Part shown: positions 42,591 through 51,946 of the stretch, piece by piece
Position numbering within the stretch: position 1 is the first letter of the stretch
How the letters are laid out: each line of letters starts with the position of its first letter
Virus record (IMG/VR): IMGVR_UViG_3300037110_000087
Span: 1 to 64,000 of that record
Reading direction: 5' to 3' (one strand)
DNA from: a virus
DNA: 64,000 bases
Notes under the pieces: model-generated
What the model saw: the letters and a program-made list of their open reading frames with translations, nothing else
Databases searched by the model: none
Told to the model about the DNA's origin: nothing
Translations under genes and position numbers: made by a program

Positions 42591-42794
42591 ATGCCTTTGA
42601 CGGAGAGATGCTCTGAGTGTGGTAAAACCTTTCGTCAGCATCGCAGACATAAGATTGGATCCAAACGTCATGCTCAATGGTGTCAGAGCTATCCACGAGG
42701 GATGAGAAAAATTTCCGAAGGATACTGGGATTCAAGAAAGCCCAAGCCCACAGAGGATATAATGGAATCCCTTGAGGAATTAAAGAATGATTAA
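42591..42794 (+). CDS. Small zinc-finger-like protein (67 aa)
   Basis: CSECGKTFRQHRRHKIGSKRH followed by a Cys (C-x2-C near residues 7-10, then His and Cys), a likely zinc site with a basic helix, and an acidic tail. Start ATG 42591 after GGAG. Overlaps the next gene by eight bases. Confidence 0.65.
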   Translation: MPLTERCSECGKTFRQHRRHKIGSKRHAQWCQSYPRGMRKISEGYWDSRKPKPTEDIMESLEELKND

Positions 42795-43134
42795 ACTAAC
42801 GATAATTATTGCTCTCATCTGGCTTCATTACATCGCAGACTTCTTGGCTCAGACTGATGATATGGCCATCAACAAGAGTACCAGCAATTATTGGTTGGGT
42901 ATGCATGTTATGGTATATACAGTTTTCCTTCTGTATTTGTCTTTCCTCTTGTTGATAAGTTGGAAATTTGCCATAGTGAATGGTATTGCTCATTTCGTGA
43001 TCGACTGGTGCACTTCACGTGGGACGAGTTATCTATGGAAGAAAGATAAAAGGCATTGGTTCTTCTCGCTCATTGGATTTGATCAGGCTTTACATTTGAC
43101 CGTTCTGGTTCTCACCTACGCATGGCTAGCATGA
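42787..43134 (+). CDS. DUF3307-like multi-pass membrane protein (115 aa)
   Basis: Three or four hydrophobic helices, beginning TIIIALIWLHYIADFLAQ with conserved His and Asp as in DUF3307 (H-x-x-x-D-F), then W-G-MHVMVYTVFLLYLSFLL and GIAHFVIDWCTSRG. Family function is unknown. A phage-borne inner-membrane protein, perhaps affecting host envelope or DNA entry. Confidence 0.75.
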   Translation: MIKLTIIIALIWLHYIADFLAQTDDMAINKSTSNYWLGMHVMVYTVFLLYLSFLLLISWKFAIVNGIAHFVIDWCTSRGTSYLWKKDKRHWFFSLIGFDQALHLTVLVLTYAWLA

Positions 43135-43454
43135 TGAACCTACGCAAGCAAATGGAGGAACTACTTGCCAAACCCTGGCCGGTTCTCAGACCCTCTGAAA
43201 AGTTAGCACGACTAGAATGGATTGAGAAGATGGAATCGGGTGGTCATCCCATTGTGGTCAGCAAGCCCGAATTTGTGGGTAAAATCCTGGATCGGTCCTA
43301 TTTAAAGATCCCAATGGCAGAACCTCCTGTGGTGGGCTGGACCATTTATGAAACGGTTGCACCAATCATAGTAAACAAGCGCGGGGTAGGCTGGCGAGGT
43401 AGGTTGCGTCGTTTCTGGTGGTGGATGAGAGGGTTCTTTTGTCATGAGCAGTGA
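43131..43454 (+). CDS. Hypothetical basic protein (107 aa)
   Basis: Start near 43122-43134 (ATGATGA overlap with the previous stop); I use 43131. Arg/Trp-rich C-terminus (GWRGRLRRFWWWMRG) may contact membrane or nucleic acid. No ribosome-binding site, so coupled translation. No known family. Confidence 0.6.
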   Translation: MMNLRKQMEELLAKPWPVLRPSEKLARLEWIEKMESGGHPIVVSKPEFVGKILDRSYLKIPMAEPPVVGWTIYETVAPIIVNKRGVGWRGRLRRFWWWMRGFFCHEQ

Positions 43455-43590
43455 TCTAACCTTAGAGAACTGTCTTGATTTATCTCTCGTCTATTGGAAC
43501 CTCATTGGATGTTCAAGACGCGATCGGATCTTAGTATGGACGATCTATTGGGACTATCACCTGATGGATGATTGGCCCCTCGTAGTTTAA
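43444..43590 (+). CDS. Tiny hypothetical protein (48 aa)
   Basis: ATG 43444 overlaps the previous gene by 11 bases; the product (starts MSSDLTLENCLDLSLVYWNL) has Trp/Tyr and a hydrophobic middle, with no ribosome-binding site. Called on packing; uncertain. Confidence 0.45.
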   Translation: MSSDLTLENCLDLSLVYWNLIGCSRRDRILVWTIYWDYHLMDDWPLVV

Positions 43591-43610
43591 ACCAATATAT
43601 TGTCAGTTCC

Positions 43611-43619
43611 TGCTAAACT
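43611..43619 (+). promoter_or_regulatory. Extended -10 promoter of the fibre operon
   Basis: TGCTAAACT, embedded in CTGCTAAACTGG which is identical to the element at 36383-36392. No -35 consensus. It precedes the two long fibre genes. Confidence 0.5.
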
Positions 43620-43640
43620 GGGGTAGAGGAATTGATAAAC

Positions 43641-45683
43641 ATGGAATTTGTACTCAAAACCCAATTAAGAGATGACCAGAATAGAATAGACGAAGTTTTT
43701 TCGGCAACCTCAGGTTGCAATGTCTTATCTATCGGATTGAACATTCCACCTACCTCTAACACGGTAGGAGATACTTATGTAATTGGTTCCAGTCCAACTG
43801 GAGCTTGGGCCGGTAACGCCAATCAGGTTGCGAGATGGTCCGCTAACACCAATAGTTGGTTATTCAGCACTGTCTCTGCTGGCTGGTTTGTTGTAGAATC
43901 TCCACTGGGCGTACTGTATACCTATAATGGGACCACCTGGGCCTCCAGTGAAATGGTTAATCCCATGACCGCAGTGAATGATCTACTGATTGGTGGTACA
44001 GGTGGTATTCCTACAAGATTAGCTGCTGGTGCCAATCAACAGGTCTTAGCTGTTAATGGTAGTAGCTTAGCCTGGATGACTGTTTCATCAGTAGTCTTAG
44101 GTACCGCTATGAGTAACCCAATGACTGCCCTCAATGATCTGATCGTTGGTGGGTCTGCTGGTGTTCCTGCTAGATTGGGAATTGGATCTAATGGACAGTT
44201 CCTGGGAATTTCATCAGGTGGAAATATAACTTGGATGAATCCTTCTTCAGGGTTCGCTAGTCCTATGACCACTCTAGGCGATATGATTTATAGTAATGAT
44301 TCCTCTGGAACAGCTGCTAGATTGGCTATTGGCACAAATGGTCAAATTCTAACCGTGAACAGTGGTGGTGTCCCAGTATGGGCAACTGCATCTGCAGGTT
44401 TCGTTAACCCAATGACTACCATGGATGATCTAATTATTGGTGGGGGTGGGGGTTCCCCGGCTAGGTTGGCAGAGGGATCCGAGGGTCAGGTACTTACTAT
44501 CAGTAGTGGTCATGTCACTTGGACTACTCCAGTGATATTCAATAATCCAATGACTACCGCTGCTGATCTGATCGTGGGTGGTACAAGTGGTGCCCCTGCA
44601 AGACTCGCGAAGGGATCAAATAATCAGGTCCTGACTGTCAGTTCTGGTGCATTAGCCTGGGCGAACCCAACTGGCATGGCGAACCCAATGACCTCTCTTA
44701 ATGACCTGATCATAGGGGGCAGTTCTGGTGTTCCATTTAGATTAGCCGGTGGATCTAATAATCAGATTCTTGGAATTAGCAGTGGGGCTGTTGCCTGGAT
44801 TGCTGCTCCTACCTCTGGAATGGCCAATCCCATGACCTCTCTGGGTGATATGGTCTATTCGATTAACAATTCTGGTGTCCCAGGGAAACTACAAATAGGG
44901 ACCGATGGGATGTATTTATCGATCTCTGGTGGGATTCCAGCTTGGATAACTGGGCCTGGGGCAAGCTTATCAAATCCAATGACTACTCAGTACGATCTAT
45001 TAGTAGGTGGTACTGGTGGTGCTCCTGCAAGATTGGGAGTAGGAACAGCGGGACAAGTACTTGGTGTTAGTTCCGGTGGCGCATTGACATGGACTAATCA
45101 GACACCATTGACTACAGCTGGTGATATTTTCGTCGGTGGTACTGGTGGTGCGAGTGCACGACTTGGTATTGGTACAAATGGTCAGGTCCTTGGCATCGCT
45201 TCTGGGTCGCTGGCATGGGTCGCTCAGTCTGGATCTATTCTCCCCTCGTTTACCGGTGCAAATAATGGTCAGGTCCTTGGTATCGTTAGCGATGCCACCC
45301 AATGGGTCAGTATCCCGGCTCCCGCTATCCCCGCTATGATGGTATTAACTACTCAATCTGTTACCGTTACGCCGGGACAAACCCTCTATTGGGAAGAGAC
45401 GGTTACTTCTAACAGAATGTATGGAGTATCAGTTGCATCCAGCACGGGATCTTTCCCCACTAATACCAATTTACAATTGCAAATGTTTGGTAATGATACT
45501 GGTGGTACTAATTACACTAATTTAATGTATTCTAACAATTTCACAGACGTGCTCCCCAGCGATACCACTCAAGGTTGGTATTATAGGGATATGGCAGCAA
45601 CTGGAATGATGAGACTATCCTTAACGAATAATGGTGCTTCTAGTATCACTTGCTCCTTCATTATTACTACGGAACCTTTCTAA
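43641..45683 (+). CDS. Long tail-fibre-like protein with nine repeats (680 aa)
   Basis: A virion fibre candidate. After an N-terminal domain (about 1-115) it has nine near-40-residue repeats with core NPMT-x-x-DL(I/V)-GG-x(4)-ARL-x-G-NxQVL-x-(V)SSG-x-x-W, spanning about residues 115-555, and a partial copy. A C-terminal beta domain follows (FIITTEPF). Such repeats suit a trimeric fibre. Start chosen at ATG 43641; TTG 43632 is alternative. Confidence 0.85.
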   Translation: MEFVLKTQLRDDQNRIDEVFSATSGCNVLSIGLNIPPTSNTVGDTYVIGSSPTGAWAGNANQVARWSANTNSWLFSTVSAGWFVVESPLGVLYTYNGTTWASSEMVNPMTAVNDLLIGGTGGIPTRLAAGANQQVLAVNGSSLAWMTVSSVVLGTAMSNPMTALNDLIVGGSAGVPARLGIGSNGQFLGISSGGNITWMNPSSGFASPMTTLGDMIYSNDSSGTAARLAIGTNGQILTVNSGGVPVWATASAGFVNPMTTMDDLIIGGGGGSPARLAEGSEGQVLTISSGHVTWTTPVIFNNPMTTAADLIVGGTSGAPARLAKGSNNQVLTVSSGALAWANPTGMANPMTSLNDLIIGGSSGVPFRLAGGSNNQILGISSGAVAWIAAPTSGMANPMTSLGDMVYSINNSGVPGKLQIGTDGMYLSISGGIPAWITGPGASLSNPMTTQYDLLVGGTGGAPARLGVGTAGQVLGVSSGGALTWTNQTPLTTAGDIFVGGTGGASARLGIGTNGQVLGIASGSLAWVAQSGSILPSFTGANNGQVLGIVSDATQWVSIPAPAIPAMMVLTTQSVTVTPGQTLYWEETVTSNRMYGVSVASSTGSFPTNTNLQLQMFGNDTGGTNYTNLMYSNNFTDVLPSDTTQGWYYRDMAATGMMRLSLTNNGASSITCSFIITTEPF

Positions 45684-45692
45684 GGAATGACC

Positions 45693-47879
45693 ATGACCAA
45701 CATTAAACTTCCATCACCTAGAAGCTTCCCACCTGATCCTGACTATATTAACTTAGCCACTACTCCAACTCCTCTGACGACCCAATATGATATATTAATA
45801 GGTGGAGTGGGGGGTGTTCCAACTAGACTCCCAATTGGATCTAATGGTCAACTACTGGGCGTTGATAGTGGTGGTAATCTAGTCTATCTCAATAGTTCAG
45901 CAGGAATGGCAAACCCAATGACGCTCATGGGTGACACTATTTATGGTGGGACTAGTGGAGTACCGACTAAGCTAACGGTGGGTGTAGCTGGACAAATCCT
46001 AACGGTCTATAATGGTCTACCTTCATGGCAAAATCCACCCAATGGTCTGCCAAACTATTCTTCTGCCAATAATGGTGAAGTGCTGGGTGTATCAAGTGGT
46101 GCTCCTGGTTGGGTTACACAGGTTACCCTTCCAGTAGTCTTCTCAGATCTTGGTACCAGCGGACAGGTACTTGGTATTTCAAGTGGCAATTTGGCCTGGA
46201 TTAATCAAGCCTCCGTTCCTGGTGTTTTTACTAGTTTGGGTAGTGATGGCCAAATATTAGGCATCACTAGTGGCAATATGGCTTGGGTCACTCCCAGTGG
46301 CAGCGGTGGGAGTGGCAGCGGTGGCACAAGTATCCCTTATAGCGGTTTCCAGGGGGCAACTGCTACCTTCTCTGGTACTACGATGACTCTAACCGGCCTT
46401 CCGACTTATGGTCACTTTGCGATTACGGATGCCTATGGTAACCCAGTTGTAGTTAATTACTCGACTACAGGTAGTATTGATACAATCACTCTTGTCTCCT
46501 TAGCCAGCGGTACAATTGGTGAACTCGGAAGTGTTTATAACCTCCCGGATGATTCAGCGGCTATAGCGGTAGGCACATCCACTACCAATATTTATTCTAA
46601 CGTTGGTAGTGGATTCTTATATAGTTCTGGGGAAGGATACCTGGAGTGGGGTGGATTCATTAGCCTGCCTGATTATTCTGGGCAACCCGATGGCCAAGTA
46701 TTAGGCATCGCTAGTGGCCTACCCTCATGGCAACCACAGAATAGTCTCGTTACTAATGTTGCGAGTGTTGATGGAGCCACTATTAATCTTGGTTCATGGT
46801 CCGCCAGTTTTAATACCTTTGGTGGACCCACCAGTTTTAATATCACTGGAGCTATTTACGCAGATGCTACTGCAGTATCTTCAAATGAAAGCGTCGGTTT
46901 CAGTATTTATATTGATGGTAATGACTTAGCAGATTTATTCACTGCCTCAGCTACTGATTCTATTACTCCACAATCTATGAGTGAGATTGTTACTTCTCCT
47001 TTATTGATTGCTGGAAGTCATACACTTTCAATACTAGCTTATAACTCTGATAGTATGTTCATTGGGTCAGATGACTCCAATGGCGCATTCTTCACAGTCA
47101 CTTGCACAGAAATTACTACTCGTGAACTCCCTACTGTCAGTTCGAATACTGAAGGCTATATTCTTTCTATATCAGATGGCCAACCATCCTGGAATCAACG
47201 ACAACCACCAATGTGGACCCAATTGGTTATGAACAGTGGGGAATGGGTCTCTCCGACTGTGACTATAGGCACATCTCCTGCATTGAATACCACTGATACA
47301 GGGATGCAATCTAGATTCTTGGATTTCGAGGTGACCTCTTTGGGCAGTGGTATCTCAGCGGTAGGGTTCCTTGCTCCTGGCATTGGTGGTGGTAACACCC
47401 CTACCCCCATGTCCACCTTCTTGACTCTAATACCAGTTCCCATCTCTAATGTCTGCAATCCCGGTATTTACCTATTTGATACTACTGATTCAAAATATAT
47501 TGAATTCTGTATTGATGTTACTGGGTCATCCCCTGCTGCCAAGGTGAAGACCTGGACAGCTGCAGAAGCTGGTGGATCTGGTGGTCCTACAACACTGTTC
47601 ACAAAGAATCTTGGTTGTTGGTTACCCACCCCACTGACTCTCAGTATCTATGATGATGGTACTAGTTGGAATTTTAGACTGAGTGTCAATGGCTTCCAAG
47701 GTCAATATGGGCTGACAGAGACTCCAGGACAGTTCTTTACCACTTTATACTCTTACACCTACTCATCAGGTTCACCCTTCATGTCCTCCACCAATTATTC
47801 GGGATTCGGGATGTCCTTTACCGGAGCAGATACAGGGAGATTCCAGGTCCTTGATTTTGGGTTCTCTGGTTCCCAATAA
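45693..47879 (+). CDS. Second tail-fibre-like protein (728 aa)
   Basis: Starts at ATG 45693 behind AAGGA. Two full repeats (PLTTQYDILIGGVGGVPTR, NPMTLMGDTIYGGTSGVPTK) plus several half-repeats with the SNGQLLG-SSG-W pattern, close to the 43641 protein. Linker SGSGGSGSGGTS precedes the larger beta-rich region. Probably the same fibre family; C-terminal domain differs, as expected for receptor-binding diversification. Confidence 0.8.
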   Translation: MTNIKLPSPRSFPPDPDYINLATTPTPLTTQYDILIGGVGGVPTRLPIGSNGQLLGVDSGGNLVYLNSSAGMANPMTLMGDTIYGGTSGVPTKLTVGVAGQILTVYNGLPSWQNPPNGLPNYSSANNGEVLGVSSGAPGWVTQVTLPVVFSDLGTSGQVLGISSGNLAWINQASVPGVFTSLGSDGQILGITSGNMAWVTPSGSGGSGSGGTSIPYSGFQGATATFSGTTMTLTGLPTYGHFAITDAYGNPVVVNYSTTGSIDTITLVSLASGTIGELGSVYNLPDDSAAIAVGTSTTNIYSNVGSGFLYSSGEGYLEWGGFISLPDYSGQPDGQVLGIASGLPSWQPQNSLVTNVASVDGATINLGSWSASFNTFGGPTSFNITGAIYADATAVSSNESVGFSIYIDGNDLADLFTASATDSITPQSMSEIVTSPLLIAGSHTLSILAYNSDSMFIGSDDSNGAFFTVTCTEITTRELPTVSSNTEGYILSISDGQPSWNQRQPPMWTQLVMNSGEWVSPTVTIGTSPALNTTDTGMQSRFLDFEVTSLGSGISAVGFLAPGIGGGNTPTPMSTFLTLIPVPISNVCNPGIYLFDTTDSKYIEFCIDVTGSSPAAKVKTWTAAEAGGSGGPTTLFTKNLGCWLPTPLTLSIYDDGTSWNFRLSVNGFQGQYGLTETPGQFFTTLYSYTYSSGSPFMSSTNYSGFGMSFTGADTGRFQVLDFGFSGSQ

Positions 47880-47899
47880 GTGGTAATCAGGATGGTGGG

Positions 47900-47917
47900 G
47901 TCCAGGTGATCCTGGAC
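47900..47917 (+). other. Inverted repeat between convergent genes
   Basis: GTCCAGG-TGAT-CCTGGAC, a perfect 7-bp stem in the gap after the fibre gene. It lacks a T-run, so it may only act as a weak bidirectional terminator. Confidence 0.4.
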
Positions 47918-47918
47918 A

Positions 47919-48260
47919 TTAGCGATACAGGGGTACCCAGGCATCCTGGTGTTCGGGATCAGGCGTGAACTCGGAGGCGAGGAAGATATCGGTCCCGCCG
48001 ACCAGCCACCATGCAAAGGGCGTGAATCGGTCAATCTTGGCTTGGGATCTCCTGTCCTGGTTATCATGCTGGATCTGCCAGCGAGCCCTCATCTCGTCAT
48101 CGGTGGGGCGGTTGGGTCGGGAGTCCCGGTAGATCTGGTGCGCCAAGCACGGATGATCATCAGTGCAAGCGCACTCGTCGTTCCAGTAGACCCTATCCAT
48201 GCGCGGCCCCAGGCCCAGGGACTGCATCACGCCGCATAGGGGGCAAGGGATCATCTGCAT
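47919..48260 (-). CDS. Small zinc-binding-type protein (113 aa), GC-rich
   Basis: Contains CPLCGV near the N-terminus and NDECACTDDHPCLAHQ, Cys/His clusters likely to bind zinc. GC-rich codon use like the 38010 gene. Function unknown. Two bases from the 48263 gene, with which it likely forms an operon. Confidence 0.65.
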   Translation of the reverse strand: MQMIPCPLCGVMQSLGLGPRMDRVYWNDECACTDDHPCLAHQIYRDSRPNRPTDDEMRARWQIQHDNQDRRSQAKIDRFTPFAWWLVGGTDIFLASEFTPDPEHQDAWVPLYR

Positions 48261-48262
48261 CG

Positions 48263-48640
48263 TTAATTTCCCCTTACTTCCTCAATTCCCCTACCCTTTG
48301 GCTTTTCACCGAAGCCTGTGGTGATAGTGCCATCGTTCTTATTAATGACCCTAACTGGCTCAGGCATGGCATCTTCTTTATTCAGCTTGAAGGTCTTGTT
48401 GTCAATCTTTACTGATTCGCCCATCATCAACCGCTCTGCATTGGCCGGTGAGAATCTTTGTTCGATGATCTTCTTCACTTCCCTGGAATCACTACCAAGA
48501 ATTTCTTTAGTTGTCGCCGGTTTGCGTCCTTCTCGTTCGATCACTGTGACCAGAATGCTTACTCTATGTTTGTCACTTCCAGGAACTGGGGGAGCAATTC
48601 TAGGAGGGACAGCGGAAACGCGTGTGAAATTAAGCTTCAT
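48263..48640 (-). CDS. Small protein (125 aa) with tag-like N-terminus
   Basis: Begins MKLNFTRVSAVPP, sharing MKLN with the tagged set but not the Ala7 spacing. The rest is charged, Pro-rich at the ends, with a helical centre (DSREVKKIIEQRF). No motif recognised. Divergent from the topoisomerase subunit gene. Confidence 0.65.
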   Translation of the reverse strand: MKLNFTRVSAVPPRIAPPVPGSDKHRVSILVTVIEREGRKPATTKEILGSDSREVKKIIEQRFSPANAERLMMGESVKIDNKTFKLNKEDAMPEPVRVINKNDGTITTGFGEKPKGRGIEEVRGN

Positions 48641-48711
48641 AGGAAGTCCTCTCTATCATATGTAACCCAGTCAGGTTAAAGAATTAGTAACTTCATTATA
48701 ACAGGGGAAGT

Positions 48712-50787
48712 ATGTCTGTAGTAGCTGTCGCCTTAGAGAACCACGTGAAATCCTCAATGAAGGAATACGCTAATTACACGGTCCTCCAAAGAGCGATTCC
48801 AAGGGTGGAGGATGGCCTCAAGCCGGTACAGCGGAGGATTCTCTACGCAATGCATTCGATCGGTCTAAAGCCCGGAGGGAAACCAGTTAAATGCGCTAGG
48901 ATCGTAGGCGAGACTCTTGGTAAATATCACCCTCATGGAGATGCCTCGACTTATGAGGCTCTGACACAAATGGGGGTACCTTGGTCTGCTAAATACCCGA
49001 TGATTGAGGCTCAGGGTAATTTTGGTAGCCTCCTGGGGGATCCCGCAGCCCATTACAGATACACCGAGGCGGGTCTGTCCGAATATGGCTACCTCCAATT
49101 TGAAGATGCTAAATACCTAAATTACATCGACAATTTCGATGGGACCTATAAAGAACCAGATGTCTTATCTAGTGTTCTACCAGTCATCCTAACCAACGGT
49201 TACAGCGGAGTTGCAGTAGGCTTTGCTGGCTCAATTCCAGCTCATTCAATCAAAGATATCGCCAATGTGGTAGTGAACAGACTCAGGGGAGAACCTTTAG
49301 TCTTGAGAGGTCCTAGCCCAGAACTCCCTTGTTTCCTCCTATCAGATGAAGAAGAGGTTGCTGAGCTATATCGGACCGGTGAGGGTTCACTCAGATGGTG
49401 TAGTCGATATATCATCAATGACAAAAAACAATTCATTACCCTCACTGGATTCGCTCCAGAAGTGACCTTATCTTCCATCAATAAGAAACTAAAAGACTTG
49501 ATCGATAAGGAACTCGTCACCATCTTTGATGATACCGGTGTTGACGTCAATATTGAAATTCAGTTCAAAGATACTCGATTGTTTCGAGAGAAAATCCTCC
49601 CTGCTATTATGTCTGTTCAACGCTACTCATTTAATGTGATTCATGACAACACTATTGAATTATTAAATCTATCACAAATTCTTGATAAGTGGATTGGACA
49701 CCGTGTTGGAATTTGGGAATTAAAAATCCAGGATTCTATCAGGGCATTTGATCTAGAGAAACGGAAAGCAGAGACTAGGCTCACCCTTATCGCGGAACAT
49801 GATAAGTGGGTGAAGATTCTTGATGAGGCAGATATCAAGAAGGTCCGGAAGGGATTTGCGGAACTGGTGGGAGAGGACATGGTGGACTACGCCCTTGATC
49901 TCCAATTCAAACAGATTTTAAAATTAGACGCAAACAAGATCAAGGCCCATCTGAAAGGGGTCAAAGAAAGTCTTAAATATTGGTCCACTACCACCCCTTA
50001 TATTGAACTAGAGAAACAAATTATTCCTTTTACTCAATACAAGGAAGATGAAACCATCACAATCATGAGGGAAGAAGATCTCCCAATGTTCAGCAATCAA
50101 AAGATCCTGAAACATTGGGTTGTCGCATCTCAGGATGTCGTTGAAGTGAGGACCACACAGCCCACAATGGGTAGGGGTTTTGTCGGTTCTGGTGTCGCCT
50201 ATAGTGATAGTAGCTTCATTATCTTCAATAAGAAGGGTGGACTCGAGCAGATCTCAGTCTACGCAATACCCAAGAAGTATGAATACCAGAAGGAGAAGTC
50301 AATTCCCTTGGCCTTGTTCCCTGAAAACATTGGGTACATCGCGGCTAGGACTTCAGATGGTTGTCTTTATATCAGGCCCAATAATGAGATTAGGGGTTAC
50401 AAAGAAATCAGTAGCATTCCTAAGACCTTCGATCAGGCTATCCTGGTCCTTCCCGGTGAATCCCTGGTCCTCAGATACAAGACTGGTATTTCTAGAACTC
50501 TGACCTTTGATCAGGTCGAAAGAAAATCTTGCAATCGAATTACCAAGGCAACTCCTGAGGCCAAGGGGTTCATGAACTTCCTAGAAACCATCACCGTAGC
50601 TGGGGAGAAAGGGGTCTTGACTAATAAAGGTTATACAGATCCGAGCAAGATCAAAGGTCTGAAATGCTACGAGGTAGGAGAACAGAACTTCGTAGTCTAT
50701 GGTGGAACCGGGGTTAGGGCACTCCTGGATAAGGCTCAAGTCGTGGATCAGATTAAGAATATCGAAATGGTACTGAGGTTAGTATGA
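48712..50787 (+). CDS. Type II DNA topoisomerase, DNA-cleavage subunit (GyrA/ParC-like)
   Basis: A 691-residue protein. N-terminal DGLKPVQRRILYAM (winged-helix region), GKYHPHGDASTYEALTQMG, then the active-site HYRYTEAGL with Tyr117. The central part is the tower/coiled coil, and the end has partial GyrA-box-like blades (ARTSDGCLYIR, LRYKTGISRTL). The C-terminal pinwheel looks short, closer to ParC or T4 gp52 than full GyrA. Partner of the ATPase subunit at 34518. Confidence 0.92.
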   Translation: MSVVAVALENHVKSSMKEYANYTVLQRAIPRVEDGLKPVQRRILYAMHSIGLKPGGKPVKCARIVGETLGKYHPHGDASTYEALTQMGVPWSAKYPMIEAQGNFGSLLGDPAAHYRYTEAGLSEYGYLQFEDAKYLNYIDNFDGTYKEPDVLSSVLPVILTNGYSGVAVGFAGSIPAHSIKDIANVVVNRLRGEPLVLRGPSPELPCFLLSDEEEVAELYRTGEGSLRWCSRYIINDKKQFITLTGFAPEVTLSSINKKLKDLIDKELVTIFDDTGVDVNIEIQFKDTRLFREKILPAIMSVQRYSFNVIHDNTIELLNLSQILDKWIGHRVGIWELKIQDSIRAFDLEKRKAETRLTLIAEHDKWVKILDEADIKKVRKGFAELVGEDMVDYALDLQFKQILKLDANKIKAHLKGVKESLKYWSTTTPYIELEKQIIPFTQYKEDETITIMREEDLPMFSNQKILKHWVVASQDVVEVRTTQPTMGRGFVGSGVAYSDSSFIIFNKKGGLEQISVYAIPKKYEYQKEKSIPLALFPENIGYIAARTSDGCLYIRPNNEIRGYKEISSIPKTFDQAILVLPGESLVLRYKTGISRTLTFDQVERKSCNRITKATPEAKGFMNFLETITVAGEKGVLTNKGYTDPSKIKGLKCYEVGEQNFVVYGGTGVRALLDKAQVVDQIKNIEMVLRLV

Positions 50788-51260
50788 AACTTAAGTTGGA
50801 ATCAGTCTACAACACTTCTTATCTTCTATCAGAAGGGGAAGATAATTGTGTGGTTCTATTCACCTCTAAGGGTATTGTCATGATAGGGAATCTGGCTCCT
50901 TGTGGTGGAGTATTTGGTGATGGACTTGATTTTTCTTGGTTCTTAGAAAATCGGACTGAAGAGGAACTTTGTAGATACTTCCTGCATTCTTCTTTAAATG
51001 TGGCAAAATTTAAGGAATCTCTTCAACAAACTATATTATCGCTTAGAGAGCGACGAATGACTGCGAAGAGCAAAGCTAGGGAGATCTGGACTGCTCTGAA
51101 GTCAGCTGATAGAGAATGTGAACTTGTGGATATCTATTATTTATACGATGAATTCACATTTTCTATAGACCTCTATAGACACTGTATAGAATATAATGAA
51201 ATTGATAGTATGCTGTTGATGGAGATCCACCGGCAGTTTAGGGAAGCCTATAAGGAGTGA
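50784..51260 (+). CDS. Hypothetical protein (158 aa), paralogue of the next gene
   Basis: Overlaps the topoisomerase stop by four bases (ATGA). The N-terminal 70 residues align with the next protein: VGNLAPCGGVFGDG...SWF...EEEL...FL here versus GEMVPGGCVFSLGG...SWF...EEEL...FL. The C-terminal part is a charged helix. No known family. Confidence 0.7.
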   Translation: MKLKLESVYNTSYLLSEGEDNCVVLFTSKGIVMIGNLAPCGGVFGDGLDFSWFLENRTEEELCRYFLHSSLNVAKFKESLQQTILSLRERRMTAKSKAREIWTALKSADRECELVDIYYLYDEFTFSIDLYRHCIEYNEIDSMLLMEIHRQFREAYKE

Positions 51261-51262
51261 GA

Positions 51263-51559
51263 ATGAAATTTGAAATAATCTCTGCATACCATTACAGAAT
51301 GTTGGATGTTGAAATCTGTTTTGGCAGAACCGGAACTGTCATCTTTGGAGAAATGGTTCCCGGTGGATGTGTATTCTCCTTGGGTGGCAACAAACTCTAT
51401 GAAAGTTGGTTCTGTGAGCTTTCAGAAGAGGAATTATATGACACTTTTCTTAAAGGTCATTGGCAGTATCGAGAGGAAGATAAAACGAGAATTCTGTGCA
51501 TTCAGACTCTATTTAAAGAATGGTGGTACAAAATAAAGGAAAATAATGGAGCAGATTAA
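51263..51559 (+). CDS. Hypothetical protein (98 aa), paralogue of the previous gene
   Basis: Start set at ATG 51263, 5 nt after AAGGAG (51252-51257), rather than an in-frame GTG at 51257 inside that site. Similar to the first 70 residues of the 50784 product, indicating a tandem duplication of a single-domain gene. Function unknown. Confidence 0.7.
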   Translation: MKFEIISAYHYRMLDVEICFGRTGTVIFGEMVPGGCVFSLGGNKLYESWFCELSEEELYDTFLKGHWQYREEDKTRILCIQTLFKEWWYKIKENNGAD

Positions 51560-51944
51560 CAAAAATGTATTGCTTGGTTCATTCAAAGGTGCATCGGAGA
51601 AGGGTTTTATCATCGTTCCTTCCATTAATGCCAGAGAAAAAATCACCCAGGTATCCATGGGTTACGATCAGCCATGGTCTGATCTATTGTTCGTGCGGGA
51701 AAAAGATCTATTTCTGCTCCGTGTTGACGCCGATCGGGCTTATACACTGTTGCCCTTCAAGGATATGAATATAAACGTTATTAGGAAAACTGGACTGGTA
51801 ATGTTCAAGAATGTGATCGAATCATCACTTCAGATCTTTATTGGGAACCCTATCACCTACAAGGATATTGCGACGGTCGTAGAATCCAAGAATATGATAG
51901 GATATTTACATCACCAGTTCCTGAGAACTCAGAAGGGTGAGTAA
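51546..51944 (+). CDS. Hypothetical protein (132 aa)
   Basis: Starts at ATG 51546, overlapping the previous gene by 14 bases. Beta-rich, no motif. Its frame is followed by TTG-starting 51947 gene. Possible virion accessory protein by position. Confidence 0.65.
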   Translation: MEQINKNVLLGSFKGASEKGFIIVPSINAREKITQVSMGYDQPWSDLLFVREKDLFLLRVDADRAYTLLPFKDMNINVIRKTGLVMFKNVIESSLQIFIGNPITYKDIATVVESKNMIGYLHHQFLRTQKGE

Positions 51945-51946
51945 TC

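Noticed and set aside
44000-45240. Periodic repeats resembling a CRISPR array
   Set aside because: They lie inside a fibre-protein frame, have about 40-residue coding period with varied nucleotides, and encode a structured repeat.
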